Part shown: in pieces, positions 6,335 through 14,096 of the stretch | Position numbering within the stretch: the stretch's first letter is position 1 | How the letters are laid out: every line of letters begins with the position of its first letter | Origin: Clostridiales bacterium | Lineage (GTDB): Bacteria; Bacillota_A; Clostridia; Christensenellales; Christensenellaceae | NCBI GenBank assembly: GCA_003149735.1 | Contig: QANA01000072.1 | Location: 13,062 to 28,355 of the forward strand | Length of the DNA: 15,294 nt | Direction of reading: 5' to 3' | The notes under the pieces: model-generated | What the model was told of the DNA's origin: nothing | Seen by the model: the letters and a program-made list of their open reading frames with translations, nothing else | Databases searched by the model: none | Translations under genes and position numbers: made by a program

Positions 6335-7738
6335 ATGAGAAAAAAGCTGTTGAAACTCTGCCTATGCACTGTATTGTTTGTCTTTGCTCTGTGCTCCTTT
6401 ACCGCCTGCAAGAAAGTAAAATCTGCCCGCGCTGTATTTGCACCTTATTACACCGCTCATACCCCTTCCGCTTCCGAGCAGAAGGATGCCATTCTGCTTT
6501 CCAGCGATCCGCAGCCTGCTCAGGATGAGGAAGAAGACTCGGAAATTGCGCCTCGTTTTTGTTATGCAATTTATCGGCCTTCCCTGGACTTGAGTGCAAC
6601 GGATGCACAAATTTCCGCCTATCTGCAGGGGCAGATCGATGCCACTTCTACATTATATAATGAAGATGCCGCTTTAAATTTAGATTATTCCCTGGATATT
6701 TTCGCTGAGAAACTCGGACAATTAAAATTTTTCGGTTTTTCCTGCCCGTTATCCAACCAGCAACCGGGAGAACATCAGATTCGTAAAGCATTCTTTTATA
6801 ATGCCATCGACGGCACGATGCTTTCCTTCACTGACCTCTTTATCTCCGAACAAACCAACCTGCTCTATCAGTCGATCGACGAGGCAGTTTATGCGCAGGC
6901 ACAGCTGGAAGTTGCTTCTTCCAACCTTTCTTCGGACACGCTGTTGTATTGCCTCTCCTTTGAGGAACAGGGAATGCAGATGTGTTTTCCGGCCGGTACC
7001 TTTGGCCAGACACAAAGCGAGGAATTGAAGATCGTCATTTCCTACGAAACCATTGCTCCCTGCATTGAAGAACCGCTCTACACATTGCTGGCTGATTACC
7101 TGCCAAAACGTGGCCGCGCTATCGATCCGGATAAGCCGATGGTTGCTTTGACATTTGATGACGGCCCCAGCAAATATACCGTTCCTATCGCAGAGCTGGC
7201 CGAGCAATACGACGGTCGCGTAACCTTCTGCGTAGTCGGCAACCGCATTGATCAGTTCAGCGATTCTCTGATTCGCGTCAGCGAAGCCGGTCACGAAATT
7301 GCCAATCATACCTGGGAACATAAAAAATTAGCGATTCTTTCCTATGAAGAAGCAAAAAACCAGATTCAAAAAACCAATGATAAGGTGCAGGAGCTGACAG
7401 GTAAGCCTACTACATTCATTCGCCCCACCTATGGTTCTGTCAGCGATACGCTGCGCCAGCTTTCCACCGATCTGAAAATGCCGCTGGCTAACTGGCAGGT
7501 GGATACCGAGGATTGGAAGAGCCGCAATGCCGATTCTGTTTATCAGGTATGCATGGCACAGGTAAAAGATGGCGACATCATATTATTCCATGACCTTTAC
7601 GAAAGCACTTACCATGCCATCGAGCGGATTATTCCGGAATTGACCGCTCAAGGCTACCAATTAGTTACGTTGAGCGAGTTGTTGGAGTATTCCGGGCAAC
7701 AACCGGAATACGGACATATTTATCGCAATATTTCCTGA
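6335..7738 (+). CDS. pdaC-like: PdaC-type polysaccharide (peptidoglycan) deacetylase, probable lipoprotein
   Basis: Two-domain carbohydrate esterase family 4 protein of 467 residues, the same layout and about the same length as Bacillus subtilis PdaC. The N-terminus is a signal peptide (KK, hydrophobic 5-22) ending SFTAC, so Cys25 is a probable but non-ideal lipidation site. A linker rich in Ser, Asp and Glu (43-72) leads to a DUF4163/DUF3298-like domain (about 72-255). The NodB domain (267-450) has all catalytic blocks: TFDDGP (273-278, Asp275/Asp276), NHTWEH (metal ligands His325 and His329), RPTYG (363-367, usually RPPxG), DTEDW (390-394) and ILFHD (416-420, His419). It probably removes N-acetyl groups from peptidoglycan outside the membrane, altering lysozyme sensitivity. 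The ATG at 6335 has GAGGA at 6323-6327. It is transcribed alone and ends at a shared bidirectional terminator. The exact sugar substrate is inferred. Confidence 0.9.
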   Translation: MRKKLLKLCLCTVLFVFALCSFTACKKVKSARAVFAPYYTAHTPSASEQKDAILLSSDPQPAQDEEEDSEIAPRFCYAIYRPSLDLSATDAQISAYLQGQIDATSTLYNEDAALNLDYSLDIFAEKLGQLKFFGFSCPLSNQQPGEHQIRKAFFYNAIDGTMLSFTDLFISEQTNLLYQSIDEAVYAQAQLEVASSNLSSDTLLYCLSFEEQGMQMCFPAGTFGQTQSEELKIVISYETIAPCIEEPLYTLLADYLPKRGRAIDPDKPMVALTFDDGPSKYTVPIAELAEQYDGRVTFCVVGNRIDQFSDSLIRVSEAGHEIANHTWEHKKLAILSYEEAKNQIQKTNDKVQELTGKPTTFIRPTYGSVSDTLRQLSTDLKMPLANWQVDTEDWKSRNADSVYQVCMAQVKDGDIILFHDLYESTYHAIERIIPELTAQGYQLVTLSELLEYSGQQPEYGHIYRNIS

Positions 7739-7750
7739 TTTGATTGTCAA

Positions 7751-7790
7751 AAAAAGTGCGGAGGAAATTAATCCTCCGCACTTTTTCTAT
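7751..7790. terminator. Bidirectional intrinsic terminator
   Basis: A perfect 15-bp inverted repeat (7751-7765 with 7772-7786, core GTGCGGAGGA) has a 6-base loop and runs of five A on one side and five T on the other. It sits 12 bases after the deacetylase stop and 11 bases beyond the stop of the convergent gene, so it serves both transcripts. Confidence 0.92.
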
Positions 7791-7797
7791 ACAAATT

Positions 7798-8310
7798 TTA
7801 TCCGGAAACAGACTGCATCGGTAAAGAAAAGCGCTGCATGCAGGCAATATACTCTGCAACGCATACATAATTTTCCAGATCCTGCGCATCCAAGCCACGG
7901 AACGCATATAGTTCATCCCACAGCAGGCTGCTTCCTTCTACCATAAAAAAACCGGTTACTGTATCAAGTCCTACAAAAATCCGTTCTCTGCGCCCCTGCC
8001 ACAATGCAACTTCTTTTTCTGCCGCTGCATATAAAACGCACCCATTGCCTTCGTTCTCCACAAAAAACGCTTTTGGTTCCGGTCTCCTGCCGCGCGGCAG
8101 CTTTTGCGCATAAAACTGATTTTCCAGAATGTTTTCCCGCACTATATTTAATGTGCTTGCTTTTCTGCTCTCCGTTAATTCGTATTTTTCCCGAAGATAA
8201 TGCAATAGTTCTGTTCCGCTTTTGCGATTAGGCCAAAGCTTATCCCGATACTGCAGCCATAGCTGCTTCCATGCCGCCAGCATTTGCGGCGTCGGTTGTG
8301 TTGTAATCAT
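7798..8310 (-). CDS. Conserved-looking protein of unknown function, downstream of rarA
   Basis: I do not recognise this 170-residue protein. It has no signal peptide or membrane segment, so it is probably cytoplasmic. The first two thirds are charged and look helical, with many Lys, Arg and Glu, a basic patch KLPRGRRPEPK (about 69-79) and aromatic residues WKQLW and LWPNR near the start. The last part, from about residue 80, alternates hydrophobic stretches (GCVLYAAA, IFVGLDTVTGFFMVEG) that suggest a small alpha/beta or beta domain. The ATG at 8308-8310 has a purine-rich RBS (GGAAAAGGAAA). The gene follows rarA on the same strand after 103 bases without a clear promoter or terminator between, so cotranscription is likely, and a link with replication-fork maintenance is possible but unproven. 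Confidence 0.75.
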   Translation of the reverse strand: MITTQPTPQMLAAWKQLWLQYRDKLWPNRKSGTELLHYLREKYELTESRKASTLNIVRENILENQFYAQKLPRGRRPEPKAFFVENEGNGCVLYAAAEKEVALWQGRRERIFVGLDTVTGFFMVEGSSLLWDELYAFRGLDAQDLENYVCVAEYIACMQRFSLPMQSVSG

Positions 8311-8413
8311 AAGTATTTCCTTTTCCTTTCCTTACGGCAGCTTTCCTTGTTTCCCGCCGTATCATCCATTTTTTTCTTTCACACTGCGACCTTGATCCAT
8401 CCGCCTGCAATAT

Positions 8414-9772
8414 TCACTTTTCCTGATTGTTTCCGCTTTTCTTTTCCCGAAATTTTTCCTGTTCCCCTGCATCCACTTCCCGCCTTCTGCGTTTGGCTTC
8501 AGCAATCCGCTTTTCACTTCCTTGCCCGGTAGGCTGATAATACACTCTGCCCTCCAATTCTTCCGGCAAATACTGCTGCGTTACATAATGCCCCGGAAAA
8601 TCATGGGGATAACGATATGCTGCCCCGTTGCCCAACTGATCCGCTCCCGCATAATGGGTATCGCGCAGATGCATGGGAACTCCACTTTGGTAACAGTGTT
8701 CCGCATCATAAAAAGCCTGCTCAACTGCCCGGGTAACACTATCCGATTTGGGGCTCTCGCAAATGAAAATAATCGCCTGCGCAATATTTAATCTGGCTTC
8801 GGGCATGCCAATCGCTTCCAATGCCTGCAGCGCCGCTACTGCCTGCTGCATGGCCATCGGGTTGGCCATACCCACATCTTCACTGCTGTGTACAATCATA
8901 CGCCGCACAATAATCCGCGGATCTATCCCTGCATACAGCATGCGGCCGCACCAGAAAAGAGCAGCATCGCTATCCGAGCCACGCAACGATTTGCAGAAAG
9001 CTGATAACATATTATAATACTCTTCTTCATCACAGCGCACCGCTCTGTGCTGAATGGATTCCTCTGCAATATCCAACGTAATACGTATGATTCCTTCCGC
9101 ATCAGGGTTGGTCGTCAGTACGGCCAGTTCCACCCCATTCAGTGCGGCGCGGGCATCTCCGTTCGCAACATTCGCAAAATGTTCCAGAGCATCCTCTTCC
9201 ATCTGTATCTGCAAGTTGCCATAACCACGTTCTTTATCCTGTAAAGCGCGAAGAATAGCCAGCTTTACATCCTCCTCCCCCAACGGGCGGAACTGAAATA
9301 AACGGCAGCGGGAAACAATCGCCGGCGTCATGGCAATCAGCGGATTTTCAGTCGTGCTGCCTATGAATCGGATGATTCCCTGTTCAATAGCCGGCAAAAT
9401 GCTGTCCGATTGAGATTTCGACCAGCGATGACATTCATCCAGCAACAAATAAGTAGACGTTCCATAAAGCCTCTGCTGCTTCTCCGCTTCGGCAATGATT
9501 TCCCGCACTTCTTTAACGCCGGCCGTCACCGCATTGACTTTGCGAAAAGTAGATTTTGTCGTATTGGCTATAATTTGCGCCAGAGTCGTCTTTCCGGATC
9601 CCGGCGGCCCAAAAAAGATACTGGAAGAAAGTTTATCTGCCATAATTGCGCGCCGCAGCAATTTTCCTTCGCCGATGATATGCTGCTGCCCATAGAACTC
9701 ATCCAACGTCCTGGGGCGCATACGATCGGCCAAGGGGGCACTTCGATTTCGATTTTGTGAAAATAAATCCAT
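8414..9772 (-). CDS. rarA: Replication-associated recombination protein A (AAA+ ATPase, MgsA/RarA)
   Basis: Clamp-loader-like AAA+ ATPase that acts at stalled replication forks in the cytoplasm. Numbered from the chosen ATG at 9770-9772 (452 residues): N-terminal LADRMRPRTLDEFYGQ, Walker A GPPGSGKT (55-62), Walker B LLLDE (109-113), sensor 1 GSTTEN (138-143) and an SR arginine finger with Arg155. The C-terminal block YYQPTGQGSEKRIAEA is typical of the family. The usual DE-x-HRFNKAQQD segment here reads DECHRWSKSQSD, a modest divergence. The protein ends in a 25-30 residue Lys/Arg/Glu-rich tail. A longer in-frame start at 9817 adds 15 unusual residues; I prefer 9772 because MDLF is the normal family start and GGGAGAG lies about 9 bases before it. 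The gene is probably cotranscribed with the unknown protein downstream. Confidence 0.95.
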   Translation of the reverse strand: MDLFSQNRNRSAPLADRMRPRTLDEFYGQQHIIGEGKLLRRAIMADKLSSSIFFGPPGSGKTTLAQIIANTTKSTFRKVNAVTAGVKEVREIIAEAEKQQRLYGTSTYLLLDECHRWSKSQSDSILPAIEQGIIRFIGSTTENPLIAMTPAIVSRCRLFQFRPLGEEDVKLAILRALQDKERGYGNLQIQMEEDALEHFANVANGDARAALNGVELAVLTTNPDAEGIIRITLDIAEESIQHRAVRCDEEEYYNMLSAFCKSLRGSDSDAALFWCGRMLYAGIDPRIIVRRMIVHSSEDVGMANPMAMQQAVAALQALEAIGMPEARLNIAQAIIFICESPKSDSVTRAVEQAFYDAEHCYQSGVPMHLRDTHYAGADQLGNGAAYRYPHDFPGHYVTQQYLPEELEGRVYYQPTGQGSEKRIAEAKRRRREVDAGEQEKFREKKSGNNQEK

Positions 9773-9855
9773 TTTTTCTACTCTCCCGCATATACTAAAA
9801 TAATCATACCTGCGCACTTAGGCAATATTTTCCGCCCAATATCTCTATAAATTTT

Positions 9856-9864
9856 ATTATAGCA
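9856..9864 (-). promoter_or_regulatory. Extended -10 promoter for rarA
   Basis: The minus strand reads TGCTATAAT, a consensus -10 with the TGN extension, about 85 bases before the rarA ATG. No good -35 hexamer is visible 16-18 bases upstream, which is tolerated by extended -10 promoters. Confidence 0.6.
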
Positions 9865-9947
9865 TAAACAACGAAAGGCGTCTGCATAGCTTTTCAGCAT
9901 AAATTCAGTGTTTTTTATATAAATCGCTATTTTATCATATAAACCAG

Positions 9948-9976
9948 TTGACCGATTCTCTAATCTTGAGTACAAT
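9948..9976 (+). promoter_or_regulatory. Sigma-A promoter of serC-serA
   Basis: TTGACC (9948-9953), a 17-base spacer and TACAAT (9971-9976): each hexamer has one mismatch to consensus. Transcription should begin near 9983, about 47 bases before the serC start. The leader is too short for a riboswitch and shows no obvious attenuator. Confidence 0.75.
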
Positions 9977-10015
9977 TAGTGTATTATCATATTAAAGTTT
10001 CCACTATATTTTTAC

Positions 10016-10032
10016 AGGAGGATCTTATCTTG
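10016..10032 (+). promoter_or_regulatory. RBS and TTG start that define serC
   Basis: AGGAGG (10016-10021) is followed after 8 bases by TTG (10030-10032), which begins the conserved family N-terminus KRVYNFAAGPA. An upstream in-frame GTG at 9979 would place the start before the expected transcription start and adds 17 residues not typical of the family. A strong RBS with a weak start codon sets serC output. Confidence 0.85.
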
Positions 10033-11115
10033 AAACGCGTATACAACTTTGCAGCCGGCCCGGCCGCGCTGCCCCTGAGCGTGCTTGAGAAAGCAAAAGA
10101 AGAACTGACCGACCTTGGCGGTACTGGCATGTCTGTTATGGAGATGAGCCACCGATCTTCTACTTTCAAAGCAATTGCCAACGACGCGGAAACCCGCCTG
10201 CGCAGGCTCCTTTCCATTCCGGAAAATTATAAAGTCTTGTTCCTTCAGGGCGGAGCCTCCATGCAGTTTGATATGTTGCCCATGAATCTGATGCACAATA
10301 CCAAACGGGCCTACTATATCAATTCCGGCAGTTTTGCCAAGAAAGCAGCAAAGGAAGCAAAATTATTCGGCGAAGTAATCGTCCCCGCTTCTTCTGAAGA
10401 GGCAAATTACACTTATCTTCCCAAGCTCACTCCGGATATGTTTGCACAGCCGGCTGATTACGTTCATATTACTTATAACAATACCATTTACGGCACTGAA
10501 TTCCATGGTACTCCCGATGTCAACGGGCAAGTGCTGGTAGCCGATATGACTTCCTGCATTCTTTCCGAGCCGATCAATGTGGCTGATTACGGTGTGATTT
10601 ATGCCGGTGCTCAGAAAAACATCGGCCCGGCTGGCCTTACCGTCGTCATCATCCGTGAAGATTTGATTGGGCTTGTTCCCAATTTGCCCACCATGCTGGA
10701 TTATGCAGTACATGCGAAAAATGATTCCATGTATAACACTCCGCCAACCTTTGCCATTTATATGGCTGGCTTGGTTTTCCAGTGGATGGAAGAGCTGGGA
10801 GGAATTCCGGCAATCTACGAAGCCAACAAACGCAAAGCTGCTATGCTTTATGATTACCTCGATCAGCAGTCCAAATTATTCCGCGGCATTGTAACCGATA
10901 AGAAAGATCGTTCCATCATGAGCGTTACTTTCACTACCGGCGATAAAGAACTGGATGCAAAATTCTGCAAAGAAGCAGAAGCAGCGGATCTCTGCAACCT
11001 GAAGGGACATCGCATTGCAGGCGGTATGCGTGCCAGCATTTACAATGCGGTCAGCGAACAGGCAGTGCAGGCGTTGGTTTCCTTCATGGCTGAATTTGAA
11101 CAGAAAAATTCCTGA
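10030..11115 (+). CDS. serC: Phosphoserine aminotransferase
   Basis: PLP-dependent transaminase (class V fold) that converts 3-phosphohydroxypyruvate and glutamate to O-phosphoserine and 2-oxoglutarate, the second step of serine synthesis; family members also act in pyridoxal phosphate synthesis in some bacteria. The 361-residue length is standard. Visible landmarks are the N-terminal VYNFAAGPAALP, EMSHRS (38-43), the phosphate-cradling GGASMQF (74-80), and the PLP lysine Lys196 in GAQKNIGPAG (193-202). HNTPPTF-type substrate residues appear as YNTPPTFAIY (235-244), and the C-terminal block GGMRASIYNA (331-340) is conserved. Translation starts at a TTG. The serA RBS overlaps its stop codon and the two genes are 11 bases apart, so they are one operon; serB (phosphoserine phosphatase) is not in the window. 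Confidence 0.97.
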   Translation: MKRVYNFAAGPAALPLSVLEKAKEELTDLGGTGMSVMEMSHRSSTFKAIANDAETRLRRLLSIPENYKVLFLQGGASMQFDMLPMNLMHNTKRAYYINSGSFAKKAAKEAKLFGEVIVPASSEEANYTYLPKLTPDMFAQPADYVHITYNNTIYGTEFHGTPDVNGQVLVADMTSCILSEPINVADYGVIYAGAQKNIGPAGLTVVIIREDLIGLVPNLPTMLDYAVHAKNDSMYNTPPTFAIYMAGLVFQWMEELGGIPAIYEANKRKAAMLYDYLDQQSKLFRGIVTDKKDRSIMSVTFTTGDKELDAKFCKEAEAADLCNLKGHRIAGGMRASIYNAVSEQAVQALVSFMAEFEQKNS

Positions 11116-11126
11116 GGAACTATCTT

Positions 11127-12299
11127 ATGTATAAAATCAAAAAATTAAATGCCATTTCAGATGTTGTTTACACGCATCTGCCCGAAGCAGATTACCAGGT
11201 CAGCGACGAGTTGCCCGATGCAGAAGCTGATGCGTTTTTGGTACGCAGTGCCAACTGCCACGAAATGACTTTGTCAGAAAATCACCTTGCTTTTGCCCGT
11301 GCCGGTGCCGGCGTCAACAATATTCCGATCGAAGCTTGCACCAGAAAAGGCATCGCCGTCTTTAATACACCCGGTGCCAATGCCAATGCCGTAAAGGAAT
11401 TAGTGCTATGTGCATTGCTGTTGGGTTCCCGTGATATTACCGGCGGAATTGCTTGGGCTAAAGGATTGGCAGGGGAAGGGGATGCCATCGGAAAATTAGT
11501 CGAAAAAGGCAAAAAACAGTTTGTTGGCCCGGAAATCATGGGCAAAACCTTGGGTGTGATTGGTTTGGGTGCCATCGGCGTCATGGTCGCCAACATGGCT
11601 GCACGCCTGGGTATGAAAGTCATCGGCTATGATCCCTATATCTCCATCGATAATGCCTGGCACCTTACAACGGCAGTACAGCATGCGCTCAATATAGAAG
11701 AACTGCTTTCCGAAGCAGATTATATTACCATCCATGTACCGTTGATGGATAGTACGCGCAATTATCTGGATGCGGAGCAAATCTCCAAAATGAAAGAGGG
11801 CGTTGTTTTACTCAACTTTGCCAGAAATGGTCTGATTAACGAGCAGGCTCTGTTCCAGGCTCTGGATGCCGGCAAAGTAGCCCGGTATATCACCGATTTC
11901 CCAAATGAAGCTTGCCTGAATCACGAAAAAGTGATCTGCACACCACATCTTGGTGCTTCCACGCCTGAATCCGAAGAAAACTGCGCTGTCATGGCTGCTG
12001 AAGAACTGCGCTATTATCTGGAAGTAGGCGGAATTCGCAATTCCGTCAATCTTCCGGCCTGCCAGCTTTCCCCCAGCCCTCATTCCCGGATTACAGTCAT
12101 TCATGATAACCTTTCGGGTATCATTGGCAAGATCAGCAGTGCCTTGGGCGAAGCAAATATCAATATTGAAGAAATGGTCAACAAATCGCGTGGGGATATT
12201 GCTTATTCAGTCTTTGACCTCAACCAGCATCCCAGCGAAGAAGTGCTTTCCCGCATTGCCTCGATAGAAGGCACGGTTAAAGTGCGGTGCATCGGCTGA
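11127..12299 (+). CDS. serA: D-3-phosphoglycerate dehydrogenase with ACT domain
   Basis: NAD-dependent first enzyme of serine synthesis, oxidising 3-phosphoglycerate to 3-phosphohydroxypyruvate. The 390-residue form has the substrate domain (1-95 and 285-310), a Rossmann domain with GLGAIG (146-151) and Asp169 as the likely NAD-binding acidic residue, and catalytic Arg233 (FARNGL), Glu261 (FPNEA) and His274 (TPHLGAS). A C-terminal ACT domain (about 321-390, RITVIHDNLSGIIGKISSAL onwards) is the usual place for serine feedback binding. The second signature differs from the DVFxxEP form, reading TDFPNEA, as in the short clostridial subtype. ATG at 11127 is preceded by GAGGA overlapping the serC stop, indicating coupled translation. 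Serine inhibition through ACT is a family inference. Confidence 0.96.
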   Translation: MYKIKKLNAISDVVYTHLPEADYQVSDELPDAEADAFLVRSANCHEMTLSENHLAFARAGAGVNNIPIEACTRKGIAVFNTPGANANAVKELVLCALLLGSRDITGGIAWAKGLAGEGDAIGKLVEKGKKQFVGPEIMGKTLGVIGLGAIGVMVANMAARLGMKVIGYDPYISIDNAWHLTTAVQHALNIEELLSEADYITIHVPLMDSTRNYLDAEQISKMKEGVVLLNFARNGLINEQALFQALDAGKVARYITDFPNEACLNHEKVICTPHLGASTPESEENCAVMAAEELRYYLEVGGIRNSVNLPACQLSPSPHSRITVIHDNLSGIIGKISSALGEANINIEEMVNKSRGDIAYSVFDLNQHPSEEVLSRIASIEGTVKVRCIG

Positions 12300-12315
12300 A
12301 TTTGCCGACTTATAC

Positions 12316-12347
12316 AAGCGTACGGAAATATTCCGTACGCTTTTTTT
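12316..12347 (+). terminator. Terminator of the serCA operon
   Basis: A perfect 12-bp stem, AAGCGTACGGAA (12316-12327) with TTCCGTACGCTT (12331-12342), has a 3-base loop and is followed by an unbroken T run to 12347. It begins 17 bases after the serA stop. Confidence 0.93.
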
Positions 12348-12402
12348 CTTTGCTTTCCAAAATCGGAAAATAAAAAATATTTTTCTATTTTTCCATTTTC
12401 AG

Positions 12403-12430
12403 GTAGGTATTTCCCTCCTTCTTGGCGAAT
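12403..12430 (+). promoter_or_regulatory. Sigma-H-like promoter upstream of pgi
   Basis: GTAGGTATT (12403-12411), 12 bases, then GGCGAAT (12424-12430) fits the sigma-H pattern RNAGGAWWW-N11-12-RNNGAAT with a single mismatch (T for A in AGGA). No convincing TTGACA/TATAAT pair is visible between the serA terminator and pgi; TATATT near 12486 is an unsupported alternative -10. Transcription would begin near 12437, giving a leader of about 95 bases in which I see no riboswitch. The sigma-factor assignment is inference from the motif. Confidence 0.5.
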
Positions 12431-12532
12431 ATTAATATAAGAGCAGGACATCCCCGTGCGCATTCAAGCGATTTTAAAAATTACATATATTTTGCTTCGC
12501 CGGACATGCCCAAAAATACAGGAGGTTAATCC

Positions 12533-13867
12533 ATGATTGTAAATGTAGTCGATAAAAATCTGCGCTCCTTTTTAGATGCAGAGGATCAAGCCTATATGGA
12601 ACAGGCTGCCGAACAGGCGCATGCATTGCTGAAAGCCGGCAATGGCGCAGGCAGCGATTTTCTCGGTTGGCATACTTATCCGGCAACCTATGACGTGCAG
12701 GAATACGAGCGTGTAAAAAAAGCGGCGCAAAAGATCCGCAGTGATTCACAGGTGCTCATCGTCATCGGCATTGGTGGCTCTTACCTGGGCGCACTTTCAG
12801 CCATCGAATTGCTCAAAGGGCGTTTTTATAATCTCAGGCAGGGAGATTTGCAGATCTTCTTTGCCGGCAACAACATCAGTGCCTCCTATCTCAATGAAGT
12901 AATGGCATTATGTGAAGGCAAAGATATTTCTGTCAATGTCATTTCCAAATCCGGAACGACAACTGAACCTGCGATTGCATTCCGCGTTTTCAAACAATAT
13001 ATGGAAAAACGTTATGGCCGCGCAGAAGCAGCCCGGCGCATTTATGTTACCACCGATCGCTCCCGTGGTACGCTCAAAGCATTAGCCGATGTGGAGGGTT
13101 ATGAGACCTTTGTTGTCCCCGATGATATTGGAGGAAGATACTCCGTGCTCACCTCAGTAGGTCTGTTGCCCATCGCAGCTGCCGGTTGCGATATCGACGC
13201 CATCATGCAGGGCGCACATCAGGCAATGGAGGATCTTTCTCAGCCCGGTTTGAGCAATCCGGCTTATCATTATGCCGCACTGCGCAACGTACTGTATCGC
13301 AAAGGGAAAACAACTGAAATTCTGGTCAGCTACGAACCGGATCTTGTCTCCTTTGCCGAATGGTTCAAACAGCTATTTGGTGAAAGCGAGGGCAAGGATG
13401 GCAAGGGCATCTTCCCGGCAGCCGTTTCCTTCTCCACTGACCTGCATTCTATGGGACAATATATCCAGCAGGGGCTGCGCAATCTGTTTGAAACCGTACT
13501 GTTTGTAAAACATCCCAAACAGGAATATATTATCCCAACAGACGATGCCAATGCAGATGGGCTTTCCTTCCTGGATAAAGTACCTGTCAGCCAGGTCAAT
13601 CGCGTTGCTTTCCAAAGTGCACTTTTGGCTCACACCGACGGTGGTGTTCCCAATATTGTTTTGGAAGTGGAGCAAATTGATGCTTTTACTTACGGTTACC
13701 TTGTCTATTTCTTCGAAAAAGCTTGTGCTGCTTCCGGTTATATGCTGGGCGTCAACCCCTTCAACCAGCCGGGCGTAGAAGATTATAAAGTCAATATGTT
13801 TGCTCTGCTGGGCAAACCCGGTTATGAGCAAAATCGCAAAGCACTGGAAGAACGCCTTGCGGATTGA
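12533..13867 (+). CDS. pgi: Glucose-6-phosphate isomerase
   Basis: Interconverts glucose 6-phosphate and fructose 6-phosphate in glycolysis and gluconeogenesis, in the cytoplasm. The 444-residue length matches the short Firmicute form (about 450). The N-terminal SIS domain has GIGGSYLGA (79-87) and the phosphate-binding [10 protein letters not shown] (138-147). PGI signature 1 is [14 protein letters not shown] (197-210). The catalytic Glu lies in [10 protein letters not shown] (283-292), His305 in [10 protein letters not shown], and Lys419 in GVEDYKV after the FNQPGVE block. The ATG has AGGAGG at spacing 7. It is transcribed alone: a strong terminator separates it from serA and two hairpins follow it. 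The upstream promoter resembles sigma-H sites, which would be unusual for a central-metabolism gene. Confidence 0.97.
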   Translation: MIVNVVDKNLRSFLDAEDQAYMEQAAEQAHALLKAGNGAGSDFLGWHTYPATYDVQEYERVKKAAQKIRSDSQVLIVIGIGGSYLGALSAIELLKGRFYNLRQGDLQIFFAGNNISASYLNEVMALCEGKDISVNVISKSGTTTEPAIAFRVFKQYMEKRYGRAEAARRIYVTTDRSRGTLKALADVEGYETFVVPDDIGGRYSVLTSVGLLPIAAAGCDIDAIMQGAHQAMEDLSQPGLSNPAYHYAALRNVLYRKGKTTEILVSYEPDLVSFAEWFKQLFGESEGKDGKGIFPAAVSFSTDLHSMGQYIQQGLRNLFETVLFVKHPKQEYIIPTDDANADGLSFLDKVPVSQVNRVAFQSALLAHTDGGVPNIVLEVEQIDAFTYGYLVYFFEKACAASGYMLGVNPFNQPGVEDYKVNMFALLGKPGYEQNRKALEERLAD

Positions 13868-13890
13868 GTCTCGCGCATTTCAAACAAAAA

Positions 13891-13913
13891 ACACCTGCTT
13901 AAAAGCAGGTGTT
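13891..13913. terminator. Hairpin after pgi, better as a minus-strand terminator
   Basis: ACACCTGC (13891-13898) and GCAGGTGT (13905-13912), extendable by flanking A-T pairs, form a stem with a small AT loop. On the plus strand it follows the pgi stop by 23 bases but the 3' side is not T-rich. On the minus strand the stem is followed by six T, a proper intrinsic terminator for transcription arriving from the right. Confidence 0.75.
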
Positions 13914-13924
13914 CATAAAACAGT

Positions 13925-13957
13925 AAAATGGCGTGGCATTTATTGCCACGCCATTTT
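13925..13957. terminator. Second bidirectional terminator
   Basis: AAAATGGCGTGGCA (13925-13938) and TGCCACGCCATTTT (13944-13957) are a perfect 14-bp inverted repeat with a 5-base loop, A-rich on one side and T-rich on the other. It stands only 12 bases after the previous hairpin, giving a double transcription barrier between pgi and the convergent genes to its right. Confidence 0.85.
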
Positions 13958-14050
13958 CAGATATTGGATAGCCACAAAGCGGCGCAAGGAGACATCCTTG
14001 ATTGGAACATGGTGACGCCAAATACGCATACGAGAAAACTGTATAAAAGT

Positions 14051-14093
14051 GCGCTCTTTTCACAGCCCTTATGCAAGCGAAAAGATAGTGCGC
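14051..14093 (-). terminator. Weak hairpin downstream of the lipoprotein gene
   Basis: GCGCTCTTTTC (14051-14061) and GAAAAGATAGTGCGC (14079-14093) pair as two short helices, 7 and 4 bp, separated by a bulge. It begins right after the lipoprotein stop on the minus strand and is followed there by ACTTTTATA. The bulge, the long loop and the poor T tract make termination uncertain. The rest of 13958-14050 shows no gene or recognisable element. Confidence 0.35.
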
Positions 14094-14096
14094 GGT

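Noticed and set aside
9979..10029. GTG start for serC adding 17 residues
   Set aside because: It lies before the predicted transcription start and lacks an RBS; the family N-terminus starts at the TTG.
12431..12532. Possible riboswitch in the pgi leader
   Set aside because: Only short, weak complementarities are visible and no known aptamer motif or terminator stands before the RBS.
13958..14096. Short plus-strand open frames between pgi and the lipoprotein gene
   Set aside because: They lie downstream of terminators, lack RBS and recognisable content, and partly overlap a hairpin.
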